A DNA stretch of 64,000 nt from the NCBI GenBank assembly GCA_003255065.1, contig QAOA01007183.1, positions 658,584 through 722,583 on the forward strand, written 5' to 3'. The position numbers and the translations under genes are program-made. The stretch comes from Cercis canadensis (taxonomy: Eukaryota > Streptophyta > Magnoliopsida > Fabales > Fabaceae). Shown here one piece after another: positions 35,489 to 48,534 of this stretch; within the stretch, counting starts at the first letter, position 1; every line of letters begins with the position of its first letter. The notes beneath the pieces are model-generated. The model was not told where the DNA came from. It saw only the letters and a program-made list of their open reading frames with translations, and did no database searches.

Positions 35489-36186
35489 TTAAGTGGTTGT
35501 CTTATCACTTACGCTCGCAAACCTAATCTCTTTTAATGTGTTGTAGTAACTATGGATATTATGTAGCTTCTTTGGAATTGGATCAATTAATCATCTGTTA
35601 CACTGTGTGCGCTGAGTTTTGCTTTATTATACTTTCTGTCTTTGGGGATTGACCTTATATTCAATTTGGAAATGACTGGAAGCCTGCATAGAAGGTCTCA
35701 ATTCATATGGGGGTCTAAAGGCCTACAAATACAAGTGGTAAGCTCAATGAAAGCCACAGCATCAAACGGGAAAGGGAAGAGGTTCTCTCATCCACATGCA
35801 ACGCCACTGCAGTTGGATTTGTTCTTGTTTCAAGTGAAAAAACAATCCTAAGCATACTTGAACAATTGTATAACGAAATTGTTTGGCTGTTTTTAGTGTC
35901 TGCGTTAATTCTGTGTCATTATCTCTGTCTCTCATCAGTAATCGTCGCACAAGAAAGCCCTTACATGATCTGCTGAAATGCTGCCAACCTAAAACCGAGC
36001 TTTTTCAAAAAAAAAAAAATTCTTATAGTTTCCAGCTATCTGTTAAATGAACACGGATAATACGTTCTATTCCAGATTGTTCTAACCATCTGACATCCGG
36101 AAAGTGGATCTACTCTCGCCGTAGTTAAGCAGGATTCAATCGTTATCTAACTGGCATCCCTTCAATGCTGGTTGGGATGGGCCTTC
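35489..36186. other. Convergent intergenic space
   Basis: Only about 700 bases separate the stop of the second B3 gene from the stop of the oppositely oriented TMEM147 gene. It is presumably shared 3' untranslated sequence, with no further gene seen. Confidence 0.6.
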
Positions 36187-39037
36187 TCACACCGATGGTC
36201 TCTGACATGCAGCAAACAGCTGCCAACTAATAAAAGCCATCACCAATGACGTAAAGAGTTCAAATCCTACCACCTTTGGAAAGTGCCACCCTAATCCTCG
36301 CTTCAGATAGCTGCAGAAGGCATTGTTTGCTCTTAGTTACAATAGAGCAAATGACAAATAAGAAGTTCATGTTGCTGATTGTGATTAAATCACCTAATTT
36401 AATGACTGCCATGTAGCCTAGCAACATATCCGATAACTATATGCAACATTATTTGATTGGTTGTTCTATCATCACGGGCCATTTTATATGGGGAAACGAA
36501 AAAGTAATAATCAATAATACATTTTCGCAACGAAAGGTTTTATGTTTGGTCCTGAATTCAAAGCTCGTATCATGGATATGAAACACGCATAACAAGGATG
36601 GTAATGAGACAAGAAAGACCTTGTAATAGATGGCATGGTCGCCACAATACCGGCACACAGGTATATTATCGGAATCAGAGTCCTGGGTTTATTTTTCCGG
36701 AGCCACATCAAAGATCCCAGTGCAGCCAGAGATATGCTCAACACCTGAATACACATTGAAGTGCAGAAACTTTAGAACATAGATTATACATATACTACAA
36801 ACTGCAAACAAGTTAGAAAGCTTCTGTGTCTGTAGCACATAGTGACCTACCGTTTCAACACACCAGTATATATTAAACTCTATCATCTTTGATCTAAGGA
36901 CTTGTCTGGCTTTACACCAGAAAACATGTCTTGAAACTGAAAATATTAACACTCTAACATAAAAGAAGTATGAATATACCAGATTTGCGTTTGCCTCCAG
37001 GCCCTGCAGGATGTAATCCCAAGTAAATTCTAGTCCTCTAGCACCCACCCATAGAGGTGCCAATCTATGCAATACAGAATCAGCAAATGCCCAACCTGCC
37101 ACAAATAAAAATGCCACTAAAATCCAGATGAAGAGCAGAGAAGCAGAATAAAAAAAATGAAACACCATTGATTCATCGAAGAAGCAGAACATAGCTACAT
37201 CACTAATAAAGTAATATAAACAACTTATTTTCATATACAATGGTATATATCTTGTCACACTCACCAAGTCCAACTGCTTGAAATTTATGATTTTGCGAGA
37301 TGTTCCTGTGAGTCAACTGGGTCAAGGCAAAATAAAGCCCAGCAACATCTATAAAACCTATTAATGCCTTCAAAAATTCCTGTGAAAGATATCCATTTAT
37401 TATCATTCAAAATAATAGTTAGCAGTGCAGAACAACTGAATATGCTTGATGACACTAACACTGAATACCCTGTGGAGAATATCCAGGGATTTCACATGAT
37501 GGCTACATGGCCAATAATTGTTATGTGTCTGTGTATCTTGTTCTTCTTTTAATGATTAAGTCACAATTTGGTTTTAAGGCATGTGAACTTCACAATTTGG
37601 TATCCTAATATTTCTTTTTCTTAAGGATCTAAATAGGTACCCAATTGTTCTCAATGTAAATGCATGGAAGTAGCACAACACAAGGAAGACAGAACACATG
37701 CTTGAAATCTCACTTAATGTAGAATAGAAGATAGTCCATTAGGGGAGGGAGAGTGATCAAGCAAAGGAGAGTTAGGAGACAGAAAACCAGGGGAGACTGA
37801 TAGAGGTCATTTATAAAAGTAGGTTACTCTTGGTTCAAGTCATTTACAATTCCCAGTGGTAACCACGAGACCAATGGCACCGTCTTTGCATCTTACCAGT
37901 CAAGGCGCAATCAAGAACAAGAACTGAACAGTAGTTCACATAAAAATCTATCCTGCTATCTAGTCATTCTAGTGCATAAAAATCCTAGTAGTGGATTCGT
38001 GGACTTCATTACACAGAATTCATAATGACGCTTAAAAAGCATTTATCAAGTTATAAATTAGCATCTCTGCGTGCAAAATATGCACACCTAAGTGCCAATG
38101 TTCTTGGAGAAAGCAAATTAGAAACTTGCCTGATATGGATCAAAGCTATCACTCTCAGATACCTTGAGAAACGTTGCCAGACAAACAAGCTGCCAATGTA
38201 TTAAAATTACAAAACGAAGACAGATGTCATTTCACTTCTTGGAAATATTAGGTGAAACTTAAAAATTGAGTATGATCACCAACCTTTACTAGGGCTGTTG
38301 CGAGATAAACAACAGCGGCTTTGATAGAGGTACCAAGTGTATCATACTCGGATCTGCATATGCAAACTTATTACTGTTTTAATAGAGGTACCATATACTG
38401 ACATAGAAGATGATGCATAAGACCGATTTTTGTTCCATAACACATAAAAAGAAATCAATCTGAAATGCTCCACCTCAAGAATGCATCAATGTCAAAGACT
38501 AAATTGAACTAGCTTCATGCTATTGATTACAGCTATATTAAATAAACGGTCTACACATGCATAGAATCATTCAAGTGGAATAGAAAAGGAAAGTCATCAT
38601 CCAATAAAGAAAACTGAAGGAACAGAAAGCAAACTCGTTGGAAAGGGCGAAGTATGTATTTCTCACGAAATTGATATCTTATTCCCGATCGTTTCAACAT
38701 TTTAAACCCCAATTTCAAGTGAATAGAATCGAAAATAAACCACTCACTTCACCCGTACTATAAGATTACGAACATTCTAAAGAAAATCGAAGAAAATAAA
38801 TTCTAGATTAGAACGAAAATCCGATTTAAAAAAAAATAAAGGGACATAAAGCAAAAGAGAGCGAACCTTGAAGGCATGGAAGATTGGAAGTAGTTTAGTT
38901 TGATATTCAAGTGGAATAGATCTGTAAGCAAAAGAGAAAGGAAAAAAAAAAAAGACTTACAAGGGCGTGGCAGAGTAGTAGACGGCGTGGGGGCCGAACG
39001 TGAGAATCGCACAGTTGAAGAAGTGAAACACAGTCAT
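36187..39037 (-). CDS. TMEM147: TMEM147 homologue (ER membrane protein of the BOS complex)
   Basis: Seven exons on the minus strand (38961-39037, 38284-38353, 38130-38189, 37265-37379, 36980-37095, 36620-36744, 36187-36310) join to 229 codons, 228 residues, the usual family length. The protein begins MTVFHFFNCAILTFGPHAVY and contains LTQLTHRNISQNHKFQAVGL, LAPLWVGARGLEFTWDYILQ and RKNKPRTLIPIIYLCAG. It ends ACQRPSV. About seven membrane segments are visible. In animals TMEM147 is part of the BOS complex at the Sec61 translocon that helps insert multipass proteins; a similar ER role in plants is inference. The intron after exon 3 has a GC donor (CAG|GCAAGT) in place of GT. No single unbroken frame covers more than two exons. 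Confidence 0.93.
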
Positions 39038-40979
39038 TATTCTCTTCTCTCCCTCAGTCTGAGATCCAACGGTGACACAAGAGTCGACACGAGGCCGGTC
39101 CAGCTCTGGATGCCGACTTCAACTTCCGATCTACTAATCCTAGTTCGTATAGCTTGTTACATGTTACCGCAAAAATAAAAATAAAAACAAAAACATACGA
39201 GTGATGACGTTCTTATTAGTTGGGGGCAATTAAAGTCGATGATTTAAGTCACCAAAAAAATTATAATTGATGATTTAAGGGTCGGTTGGGCTGTAAGCAA
39301 TTTTGTTTGGACAAAAACTCTTGTAAGGCAGCCCAAAATAAAAACTGTTTTTTGTTTTTACCTGGCTAACAAATGTGGGCTTATTTAAGACCCAAGACTG
39401 GGCTGTTACAACTCTATTTTTAAGGGGTCTAGGTTTTATTTCAAAATAAAACCATCATCAACATGGACTTTGGACTGGAGTCCACTCTATAAATGCCTAA
39501 AACTATACTGGAACTGGAATCATAGAATCTGGTCGATCCACTACGTACAATTTTTCTCAGCAAATCCAGTAAGTAAGTTCTTTCATTTTTTTTTTTCTTT
39601 TCGGTTGCTAATAATCCACTATAAAGTATGAAGGATTCTTTGCGTGCTATTATATACCAAGTTGATTTTGACAATGTTATTTGAGTTAAGGGTACATTTG
39701 CAGCTGGACAGATTCTCGGTGATTTCATCTCCCTCTTCTCCCCAACTGCATGCACATGATCCTCATCATTATCAAATAAAACCAAACTATATAAAAGAAA
39801 TGATGCAGCTACACTTGGACGTGATCTGATATGGTCATATGTTTTCCTCCACACTTCACATTATTTGAATTCTTCTGCTTGTTTCTTTGCTTTAAAACAA
39901 CGAATGCAAACAATCAAAATACAAATGCCTTGCACTGAGTTTATCTTAATAAAAAATAAGTACAACAAAACTATCTTAATTACCTGTCCTTTTCTTTGCT
40001 TCTAATAAGAACTAAATTATACTTTCATGTTAGGAATGCTTCAATGGGCAAACAAACAATCCGTTGCCGAAACCAAACAAGAACGATGACCATTCTTTCT
40101 CTTGACCTTTTCTTTTTCACTCTAATCTTTGTGCAATTCTTCATGATTACTTATAATAAAGGTGTACTAAAATATCAATCATCACAAAGTCAGGATAAAT
40201 ATATATGTGTTTGAAACAAACAAATGTTAAAAACAGTTATACTGTACGTCATGAGGGATGTTTTTCTTTTGTGAAGGGGACATTAGGAGTTTTATTTTTA
40301 TTTTTATGATGTCATAGGATTTAATTGTTTAATAACACATAAATAATTAAGGAGAAGCATGACAATGGACAACACAATAAAAAGGCAAGGCCATTCCTCT
40401 CCCAGATGTGATTTATTCATAACAGAAGATGAAAAAGACGATAAGTTGTAAGCTTGTGGACCAAATCAAGATAAGGACTTATGTTTGGCAACTATCTGTT
40501 AATTCGTCGCTTTTCTTAGTTCCTTGCTGTAAAAGTATACGTACGTTAAACTGAACTATAGAAATGTATGGAAGCTTTCCTTAAATTATGCGAAAGATAA
40601 AACGTGTTGGGTACGATTAAAGTTGTTAATTAGATAAAAAAAAATAAAAATAATATTCTCTTAATTAAGAGTTTAATTGTTTTTGGGTTGAAATTATTCT
40701 TCACATGGTATGAGAGTTTCTTTTATAAAGTAATTGAGTGTTCAATCCCAACCACACACACTTTTTTAATTAAATTAAAAATTCTGTAAAAGATAGATAT
40801 AAGTATTATTTATAAAATCATATTTTAATCTCTCTTAATAACATAGTTTTTGGGTTGAGATGGTTATTAACAAAAGTAGTTACCAAATCATGGATTATAT
40901 ATCTCAATCTAGCGATTTGCTAAGTCAAGTAATATATACAGAGAAAAACAATAGGTTTTATCATCTGGGTTTATAAATT

Positions 40980-40997
40980 GATTATCACGTGATAATC
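40980..40997. promoter_or_regulatory. Perfect 18-base palindrome with G-box core
   Basis: GATTATCACGTGATAATC is identical to its reverse complement. It is centred on CACGTG, the binding core for plant bHLH and bZIP factors. It lies about 4.8 kb from the KANADI start and 1.9 kb from the TMEM147 start, so its target is unclear. Confidence 0.45.
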
Positions 40998-41887
40998 AGA
41001 ATCAGAATCATGATTAAAAATTAATTAGAAATGAATTTTGAATTTTATTTTTCATTTTGAGGGTGGGGGTGAGGAGGAGAGATGGGTTTGGTTTGGTGGG
41101 CAAGAATAGCAGAGAGGAGGGTCTCTGACTGAAAGCAATTTTCAGTGGCCACTTTGAAATGTCCAACAAAAACTGATTGCAGGCACATGATAATCTGGCT
41201 GAGAGAGTGGTCCCGTGACATTGAGTAGATGCAGTCCAGTCCCAGCCACCATATGTGATCAATTAGTTTGCTCAGCCATTTCTCACTGCTTATTTGTCAT
41301 CAGATTTGGACCTCTTGCTTCTCTCTCCCTCTTTCTTCCACGCCTCCATTACCTTTTTCCCTCCTTTAGTCCACGGTCCCATTATCAGTTCTGGGACGAA
41401 TAGCCTACTTGGTACTAGCATTTCTTCTCATTAATTTAATTTATCTCTCATGACTATGCCAATTCTAATCATAAATATTGGCATTTATAGTTTGCTCATT
41501 CATAGGTCGGTAAATAAATAAGTAATCGGAAATGGTTACCCTTCAAAATTACCATTTTGATCAATTTCAGTTTTCGGATATTCATTTCATCCAATATAGA
41601 TGTCAGCAGGAATGGATATGAATGATGGTATAGACTCATAGTCCTGTTCCTGTTGAAGTTGAATTTGTACTGATTCTGATGTTGAAAGGTAACAAGTTAG
41701 CAATATAAAATGTCTGAATGTTTTCAAATTTCAAAGTTAGAGATTTCTTTGTCAATTACAAGAAATTAAAAACTGCATAAGGTTTACATACGTATACTCT
41801 GACTTCATTCTCACTTCTCTGAGTATGTTTATTTGACCTCATTCAGCTCTGTTTGTGATTGTAATGCTTTGTAAGCTGTGTAACCTG

Positions 41888-41911
41888 CTCTCTCTCTCTC
41901 TCTCTCTCTCT
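41888..41911. repeat. (CT)n microsatellite
   Basis: Twelve uninterrupted CT units. Confidence 0.9.
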
Positions 41912-44900
41912 TTCTTGACCTTAAAATTGCTGTTAGTTGTATGTTTCTATCATATAACTAAGTTGGAACAAGAACAAATTAAGAACCCATTAGGTTAGAA
42001 CCTATTAGGCGTATATTGTAAGTTAGGGTGAACCTTTTGAATGTTTTCATTATATGATCTTTTTGTAAATGAAATGTGTTTTGACCTTAGTGGTCACTCA
42101 TTAGCGCATTATTATCCCATGATTGATCTTGGATAACAACCGCCAGCAGAGGTCTTGCCTACAAGTAAAAGTTGCCTTACTTTACATAAAGGCTAAAGCT
42201 ATTTGTTGATTTTTCTTGAACCAGCGAACTCTTCCTGCTGGCACCAGTAGAACTTCTTTATTTATTTATTTCATTCATTATGAAATGCATATATATCATG
42301 TAATGTCGTGGAGCACATCAGCCTAAACGGCGTTGATTTCGGTGATTCCTTTCTTTCTTTTTTGTCGTTTCATTGATACTCAAAGTATAAGGGGGAAGGT
42401 GAAACTCAATTTTCGAAGCAACACATGCTTGTATGGCTGTATTCCGATCTCCCGAATAACCACGACGAAGCTAATATTCTTCTGATTAATATACAATTCA
42501 TTTTTAGTCATTTGCTATTAGAAAAAGTATCAAAGCTGAATCACTGCTCAAATCTCGAGTTTCACCGCTGTTTGCCTAAAAAATATGATTACCCAAGAAA
42601 ACTAGTCTTACAGTCTCAAGAAGAATTTATAATTCCCTATCCCCAAAGACTACATTAATAAAGATACGAGCTCTATTTCGTTAATTATGCAGCTTGCAAC
42701 CAAAAATCAACGTGTTCAATTTATTTAAAATTTGACATCTTCAATCTTCAAGTTGTATTTATAACATGGAGTTTTTATACATAAATGAAGGCTGTCCTGT
42801 CCTGTCCTGTTCCTTATGCGATAATTGATCAAAATAGAAAAAATAATTCCATTTAGACATACGTTATTATTGCATATATCAATTTACCAGTTACCAACAT
42901 GTAATGTAACATTCTTTATATATAGGTGCTTGTTATCCCTATTTTTTTGGGGGAAAAACTATTTTGATTACATTTCATGATGAACTGTGCTAGTTGTCTG
43001 TTCTTGCTTGAGTTGCAGTGAAGTTACTGCTTCATCATGTTGATTGTTGAGTTTTATATATACGAAATTATAATATTAGAAAAACCATAATTTGAGAAAG
43101 GGTGCAATTTATTTATTCTATCATTATCCTATGTTGTTGCTTTGATAAAACTAATAGCAAATTGGTTATTAGGAAGAATTAGAAGAAAGAGAGATTGATT
43201 CATGTTATAAGACAAACACATGGAATATGGAATATGGAATATATATATAGGCAAAGCATTTGACAACATGGCAATTGAGCCCTAGAACGACATGTTGACC
43301 GAATATTAGCTGATCACAAGCTTATTGTTCAGTAGTCCAAAAACAAGAGAGAGAATAAAGTAATTAACAAAATAAACAAATTAAAATTTCATTTCCCGGA
43401 GAATCTAGAGCGCATCAGGCGCTGACCGTGGCTTCGGAAACTATTAACAAATGATTAACATATTGCTAGTGATCTTGTTGTGACATTAATCAGCGACTAA
43501 ACAAAGAGGAATTAAGCATAGGGGTGCGAGCGTAATTAAAAACAGAAAATACATACAATAACGCTAGCTATTCCATTGAGGGCTATGAATAGTGTTCGGG
43601 GAGAATATAAGGCCAAAAGAAGAGAACAAAGCAAGAGACTATCGCCTAGACAAGGTCACGCCCATAAGTCACGTGACGGAAGCCACGTTGACGCCGAGGA
43701 ATATGGTATTTTGATTTCCCTTGAGAGATGAGAGGAGAGGGTCTTCACGCGCGGGTGTGACCTAATACAGCTAGTTTATTATAGACATGGAATATTTGGA
43801 CACGGAGAGGGAATATTGGAGAGCAGAGTTAGATTGCAGATTAGACAAATACTAGCCGTTGAATTCTTATTCTTAACGTTGGGAAAATGGACATGCACCC
43901 CTCCCCCTTCTACCATCCCCACTTGCACTTCCCTCTCACGCTCCCTTCACATTAATCATTAACCCCTCTTCTTTTCTTCTGCAGTGCACCTACTGATTAC
44001 TAGTGTTAAAAATATTTACTCAAACAAAAATTTGATGATCAACGGCTACTTTTCACAAATTCGGCATGTGATCAGCCAAGCTTGAGAACGATATCAATGA
44101 CATTGATGATGGTGTCTTGTAATTAAGGCATTAAATTGTTGTGATGCATGTGGTAAATGTGCTCACTAGTAGTAGTGGCAATAGCCAACCAAGGTGAAGA
44201 AGGTAATCGGTAGAGAGGAGGCGCGCGCGATAGAGGGCTTGAGCGATTTTAATTTTTGAAGGGAAAATATATTTGGGTGAGATGAGACTCGCGAGCCTGA
44301 GAGTGAGTTAATTGCATTTGCATGTGGTTCTGCGACTGCGACCCTGGTGTCGCCGGACATCACAGCCACACTCTGACACACCTCTCATATTCCTTTGAAT
44401 TGAATCCTTTCCTTTTAATTCTTATTTCTCACGAGACCAATTTTAGTTCAATATTTCTAGTTGGGGCTGGGGTTTTCGCACGTGTACAGCTTACCAATAC
44501 CATACGTGCGTGCCTACCAAACATCTCAAACTACACTAAAAGGTCTCCTGTTCAACTTGGTAAAGTGATTAACTTATGATTCAGAATCCTAGAGCTGGCT
44601 TTAGTTGCTTCATCAGTTGGAGACTTGAGTTATCCTAGGGTTTGAACATGTTCTTCTATCTTATTAGTATGAACCATCAAGGAAGTTCAAAATTGTCAAT
44701 TAATTTCTTTCCTGTTTTCTTTACATGATGCAGTAAACAATAGTGAATAATGTCCAGGATTAAATGAACCTGGAGCATGTACTGTATAAGGCGTTTCACT
44801 TTCATTTGATGGATAAAACTTGAAAAGTAGCTGAGGTAAATGCCACGTCTGGACAGAGCAATCAGGTCAGTTTAGAACAGGGATATTTTGGGTTGGCAGT

Positions 44901-45242
44901 CAATCCTCGTTCATAATAAAATGGGAATATTCCAATTGAAGAAAAAGGTATTAAAAGAGATAAATTAAACGCTGATAGAAACAAAAAGAGAAAGGAATAT
45001 TAAAGGGGTCGCGATCCATCAACGTAAGGAGAGGACTCAATTCCCATTCCAATATTCCACTGAATGGTACCCGTTTTGTTTTTCTCGAAATCCAACCATT
45101 CCTTGCAGGCACCACCATTATATCGCTGCACCCTCATTTTTAATTACCTGTAGTGTATGGTACTATTATACAGATAAGGCAATGTGGCAACCGGACCCAA
45201 GGCCCGAGCTCTCTTCTTTCGTCGCCCTTCTTAATTTCTTAC

Positions 45243-45260
45243 CTCTCTCTCTCTCTCTCT
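45243..45260. repeat. (CT)n microsatellite in the KANADI promoter
   Basis: Nine CT units about 540 bases before the KANADI ATG. CT/GA tracts are common near plant transcription starts. Confidence 0.8.
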
Positions 45261-45661
45261 GAGCATACATAGCAGGCCTCTGAGTCTGATGACTAATCCC
45301 TCGGCTTCCATAAATAACTAGCTTCCTTTTTCACTAACTTTTCGTTCAAACCACCATCCCCAAAAAACTCTGATCATTTCTCTTTCTCTCTATTTCTCTG
45401 CATTTTTAAACTGACTAGTGACTACTAGTATCTGCAATTAATTACTTCATCTCTCTTTTTTAATTTTGCCTCTGATCTTCCTTCAACCCTAGTGGGGATC
45501 CTAGTAAAAAGGCTATCATCCCCCTCTCTTTCAAAACCAATGCAAATCATAGGCCACTCATGATATAATCACAACTTAGGTTCTTCTTTTTCAGCCCTTC
45601 CACGCCGCTGTCCTTTCCAGTGACCAGACCAGAGAGTTGTTCTTCTTGCTTTTATTTCTTT

Positions 45662-45669
45662 CTATAAAT
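45662..45669 (+). promoter_or_regulatory. Possible TATA box of the KANADI gene
   Basis: CTATAAAT lies about 130 bases before the ATG at 45798, downstream of a pyrimidine-rich region. It is the best-placed TATA-like word. Confidence 0.4.
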
Positions 45670-45797
45670 TGCTCCAATAGATCATATTCACATCCTTAAT
45701 TGAACCCTCATTAGTTCTTTCCGTTTTTTCTTGCATATTTTACCACCGCACTGGTTCTGTAAACTGACCCATATCTCCCAAACAACCATATACCACC

Positions 45798-48534
45798 ATG
45801 TTCACAGCCTCACACCCAGTAATGCCAACCTTAACACCTTTGCCAGACCTCTCCTTAAACATCAGCCCACCATCTATTTCAGACTGTGAAGCAAAAGAAG
45901 TGGGAAGCTACAATGGATTCACAAGCAAAACACTTCACAATGAAATGTGCTCAACCTCTGATTCTGGTAGTAGTGGAAGTGATTTAAGCCACGAAAATGG
46001 CTTTTTCAACCCTGACACTATTATTAACCTTGGCCACCGTGAGCCCACATTGAGATTAGGTTTTGAAACCGAAGATTTGAATCCGCATCCAGTACAAGGT
46101 CTCTTAAGAAACGTTAATAATCACCATCACCAAAACCACCAGCCTCATATCTATGGGCGTGACTTCAAACGAAATGCAAGAGTCATTAATGGCGTGAAAA
46201 GAAGCATCAGAGCTCCCAGAATGAGATGGACTACAACCCTACATGCGCATTTTGTTCATGCGGTTCAGCTTCTCGGTGGTCATGAAAGTAAATCAATTCA
46301 AGATTCTAATTACAGATTATATGTTAGCGCTATATATGATTAGTTTGATAATTTCTTTGCCGTTGGTTCGATCGGGAAGGCATATAACTGGGTTGTGTCT
46401 AATTTTTGAGTTGTTTTGTCATTCGCAGGGGCCACGCCAAAGTCCGTGTTAGAGTTGATGAATGTTAAGGATCTAACCCTAGCCCATGTCAAGAGTCACT
46501 TGCAGGTTGGTTCACTGTTACCAACCATCAATTCTCCATACTACTCTTTAATCTTATTGAAATAGATTCAATTTTTTTTTTTTTATAAAAAAAAAAAAAA
46601 GACTTAATTGCTTGACTAAAGAAGAAAAAAAAGTTTTCATAGTCGTTTAAGTTTTTGAGTTGCATCCGGTAGTGGGAAAGGGAGAACAAGGGCTAAGGAC
46701 AAAAGGGTATCTAGATGGGTAATCTTAGCACTGTGGACTTTCCTTCTCATTTTATTTCATGCGGGTGTTCATGCAGATGTATAGAACAGTGAAGAGCACT
46801 GACAAAGGTACAGGTAATTGGATTTTCCCCTCTCTAAGGTCCCCATTTTCATTGCTTCTATTATTATTCTCTTTGTTTGAGATCTTTGGTGATTCGAGTG
46901 TGACAGAAACTCTATGATTTGCTCTAGTACTGTTCCCCATTAAAAACAAAAGTTGGTTGGGATAGGACTGACTTCAAGTCCTCATGTGAATTATTAACTT
47001 AGTGTCTGATAAAGAAGGAGCAATGGCTCCATCGATGATGAATACGTGCAGGTCATGGGCAGACAGATATGGGCTTCAACCAGAGGCCACGAACCGTCGA
47101 TGTGCATGGAAATGGACTCTCATCACCTTCTGAGAGAGCCGATCCGTCACAGCCGCTGCAAATATCCCACAGGTGATTGCATTCCCCAACTCTTCTCTCC
47201 AATTTTCACTCTCTTCTATTTCTTGTGTCTTCTAACTTTGGCCAAAATAAAATACATGTCTTCTAGTTCTCCCAGCAAATTAATGTGAAGTGTGAACGTA
47301 ATAATGAGTTGTTGACTGGTTAAATTAAAACTATGGTAACGCAGAAGCACGAATATTCACAAATGCCTCGTGTTTGGGCCAATTTCAATTTCAATTTCGT
47401 GTTTGTCTTGGGCTTTCTGCTTATCTTTTTGATTACGGGGTTCTATAACTAGAAGGAGTCTACTTGTGCATAGATTTTGACAAATAAAACCTAGGGTTTC
47501 TACAGGTATTTATGTGGGTGGTCCATAATTATTAGTAACTTTCATGTACGCCTTTAATGATTACTTATGCGTCTCTCATCCGTTAGATCGTCAATATATT
47601 GATCCCAACATATAACACAAAGTCAAGCATTTAGTAATAAAAATGGAATTTTGATGATATAACTCCGCCTTAACTCAAATAGGACACCCCTCCCTAATTA
47701 AGTTGACCGAGAATTAATGTTCATTTACTGTTAGCTTCTAATTAACTTTTGACCTATGATCTCTGTTTGCTGCAATACAAGGTTAGCTTCATGTTTAGCT
47801 TACCAAAATTGATATTACAACCGTCATTGGCTCGTATATCTTATGATGGGGAATTTGGCATACATTTTCCACTTGCTGTTTCCTTATGCTTACAAAACAG
47901 ACAGTTTGCATGTACCACTCCAATTTCCTTGGCAGATTGAAACATTAGATGCTGACACTTGCCATATTACCATCAATAGTCAATCATAAAATGCTATTGT
48001 ATTTCATGTACATTTGAACATGAAGTTCTACTTAAAACGTTTAAGTGCTAAAACGGGTTAACCATTTTATTTGTTGCTTTAGAACATGTTTGCTTCTTTA
48101 TACCAACTTCTTCTTTGATTTTATGCACACAGGGCATCATGGCAATCATTAATAGAGACAAATACAAATAATACTATACAAAAAGCAGAAACTGGTTCGA
48201 CATATTCTCATCTCAAGGCAAATGAAACCATGGTACGTGGAATATGTGCAGTGAGAATTGGACCAAACCCGGGGTCGTAGAGTTTCTGTTGTAGTTTTAA
48301 TATTGCATCTTGCATGTACTATATTTTCTGAAAATAGTATATGTTATTGGTGTACTATTTAAATAGGTGGATGGACAAAATGAAGGCCTGTCGAATTGCG
48401 TGAAGGGGAGGTTGGATTCTAGCTCTTTGTCACGTTCGGATATGATGCTTAACCTAGAATTCACCCTTGGAAGACCCACTTGGCAAACGGACCATGCCGA
48501 ATCTTCAACAGAGTTAACTCTTCTCAAGTGTTAA
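45798..48534 (+). CDS. KAN4: KANADI-family GARP transcription factor (KAN4/ATS-like)
   Basis: Six exons (45798-46287, 46429-46505, 46777-46813, 47052-47172, 48133-48232, 48367-48534) join to 331 codons, 330 residues. The GARP (Myb-like) DNA-binding domain at about residues 134-195 reads KRSIRAPRMRWTTTLHAHFV, then HAVQLLGGHERATPKSVLEL, then MNVKDLTLAHVKSHLQMYRT across exons 1-3. This is the KANADI signature, including TVKSTDKGTG. An N-terminal PLPDLSLNIS and a C-terminal LNLEFTLGRPTW with the ending LTLLKC are typical; LxLxL-type motifs fit the repressor role of the family. KANADI proteins set abaxial identity in leaves and, for KAN4/ATS, ovule integuments. KAN4 is preferred over KAN2 by length and ending, but the paralogue call is tentative. 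Confidence 0.9.

Larger units (their letters stand above)
39038..45797. other. Long gene-free stretch upstream of the KANADI gene
   Basis: Nearly 6.8 kb without a coding region I can support. The open frames are short, without domains, and stop-rich on both strands. Visible items are the TMEM147 promoter side, a perfect 18-base G-box palindrome at 40980-40997, CT-rich microsatellites and a (CTGTC)n run near 42792-42810. The last kilobase is pyrimidine-rich and is the probable KANADI promoter and leader. Non-coding RNA genes cannot be excluded by eye. Confidence 0.5.

Noticed and set aside
36105..36180. 5S rRNA-like stretch (GTTAAGCAGG, GGTTGGGATGGGCC)
   Set aside because: Only short words resemble 5S rRNA. 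The internal control region and the start are missing, and it lies in the 3' flank of the TMEM147 gene.
44166..44579. Two short overlapping frames (71 codons minus, 85 codons plus)
   Set aside because: No recognisable domain, no splice partners, and coding-like composition is absent.
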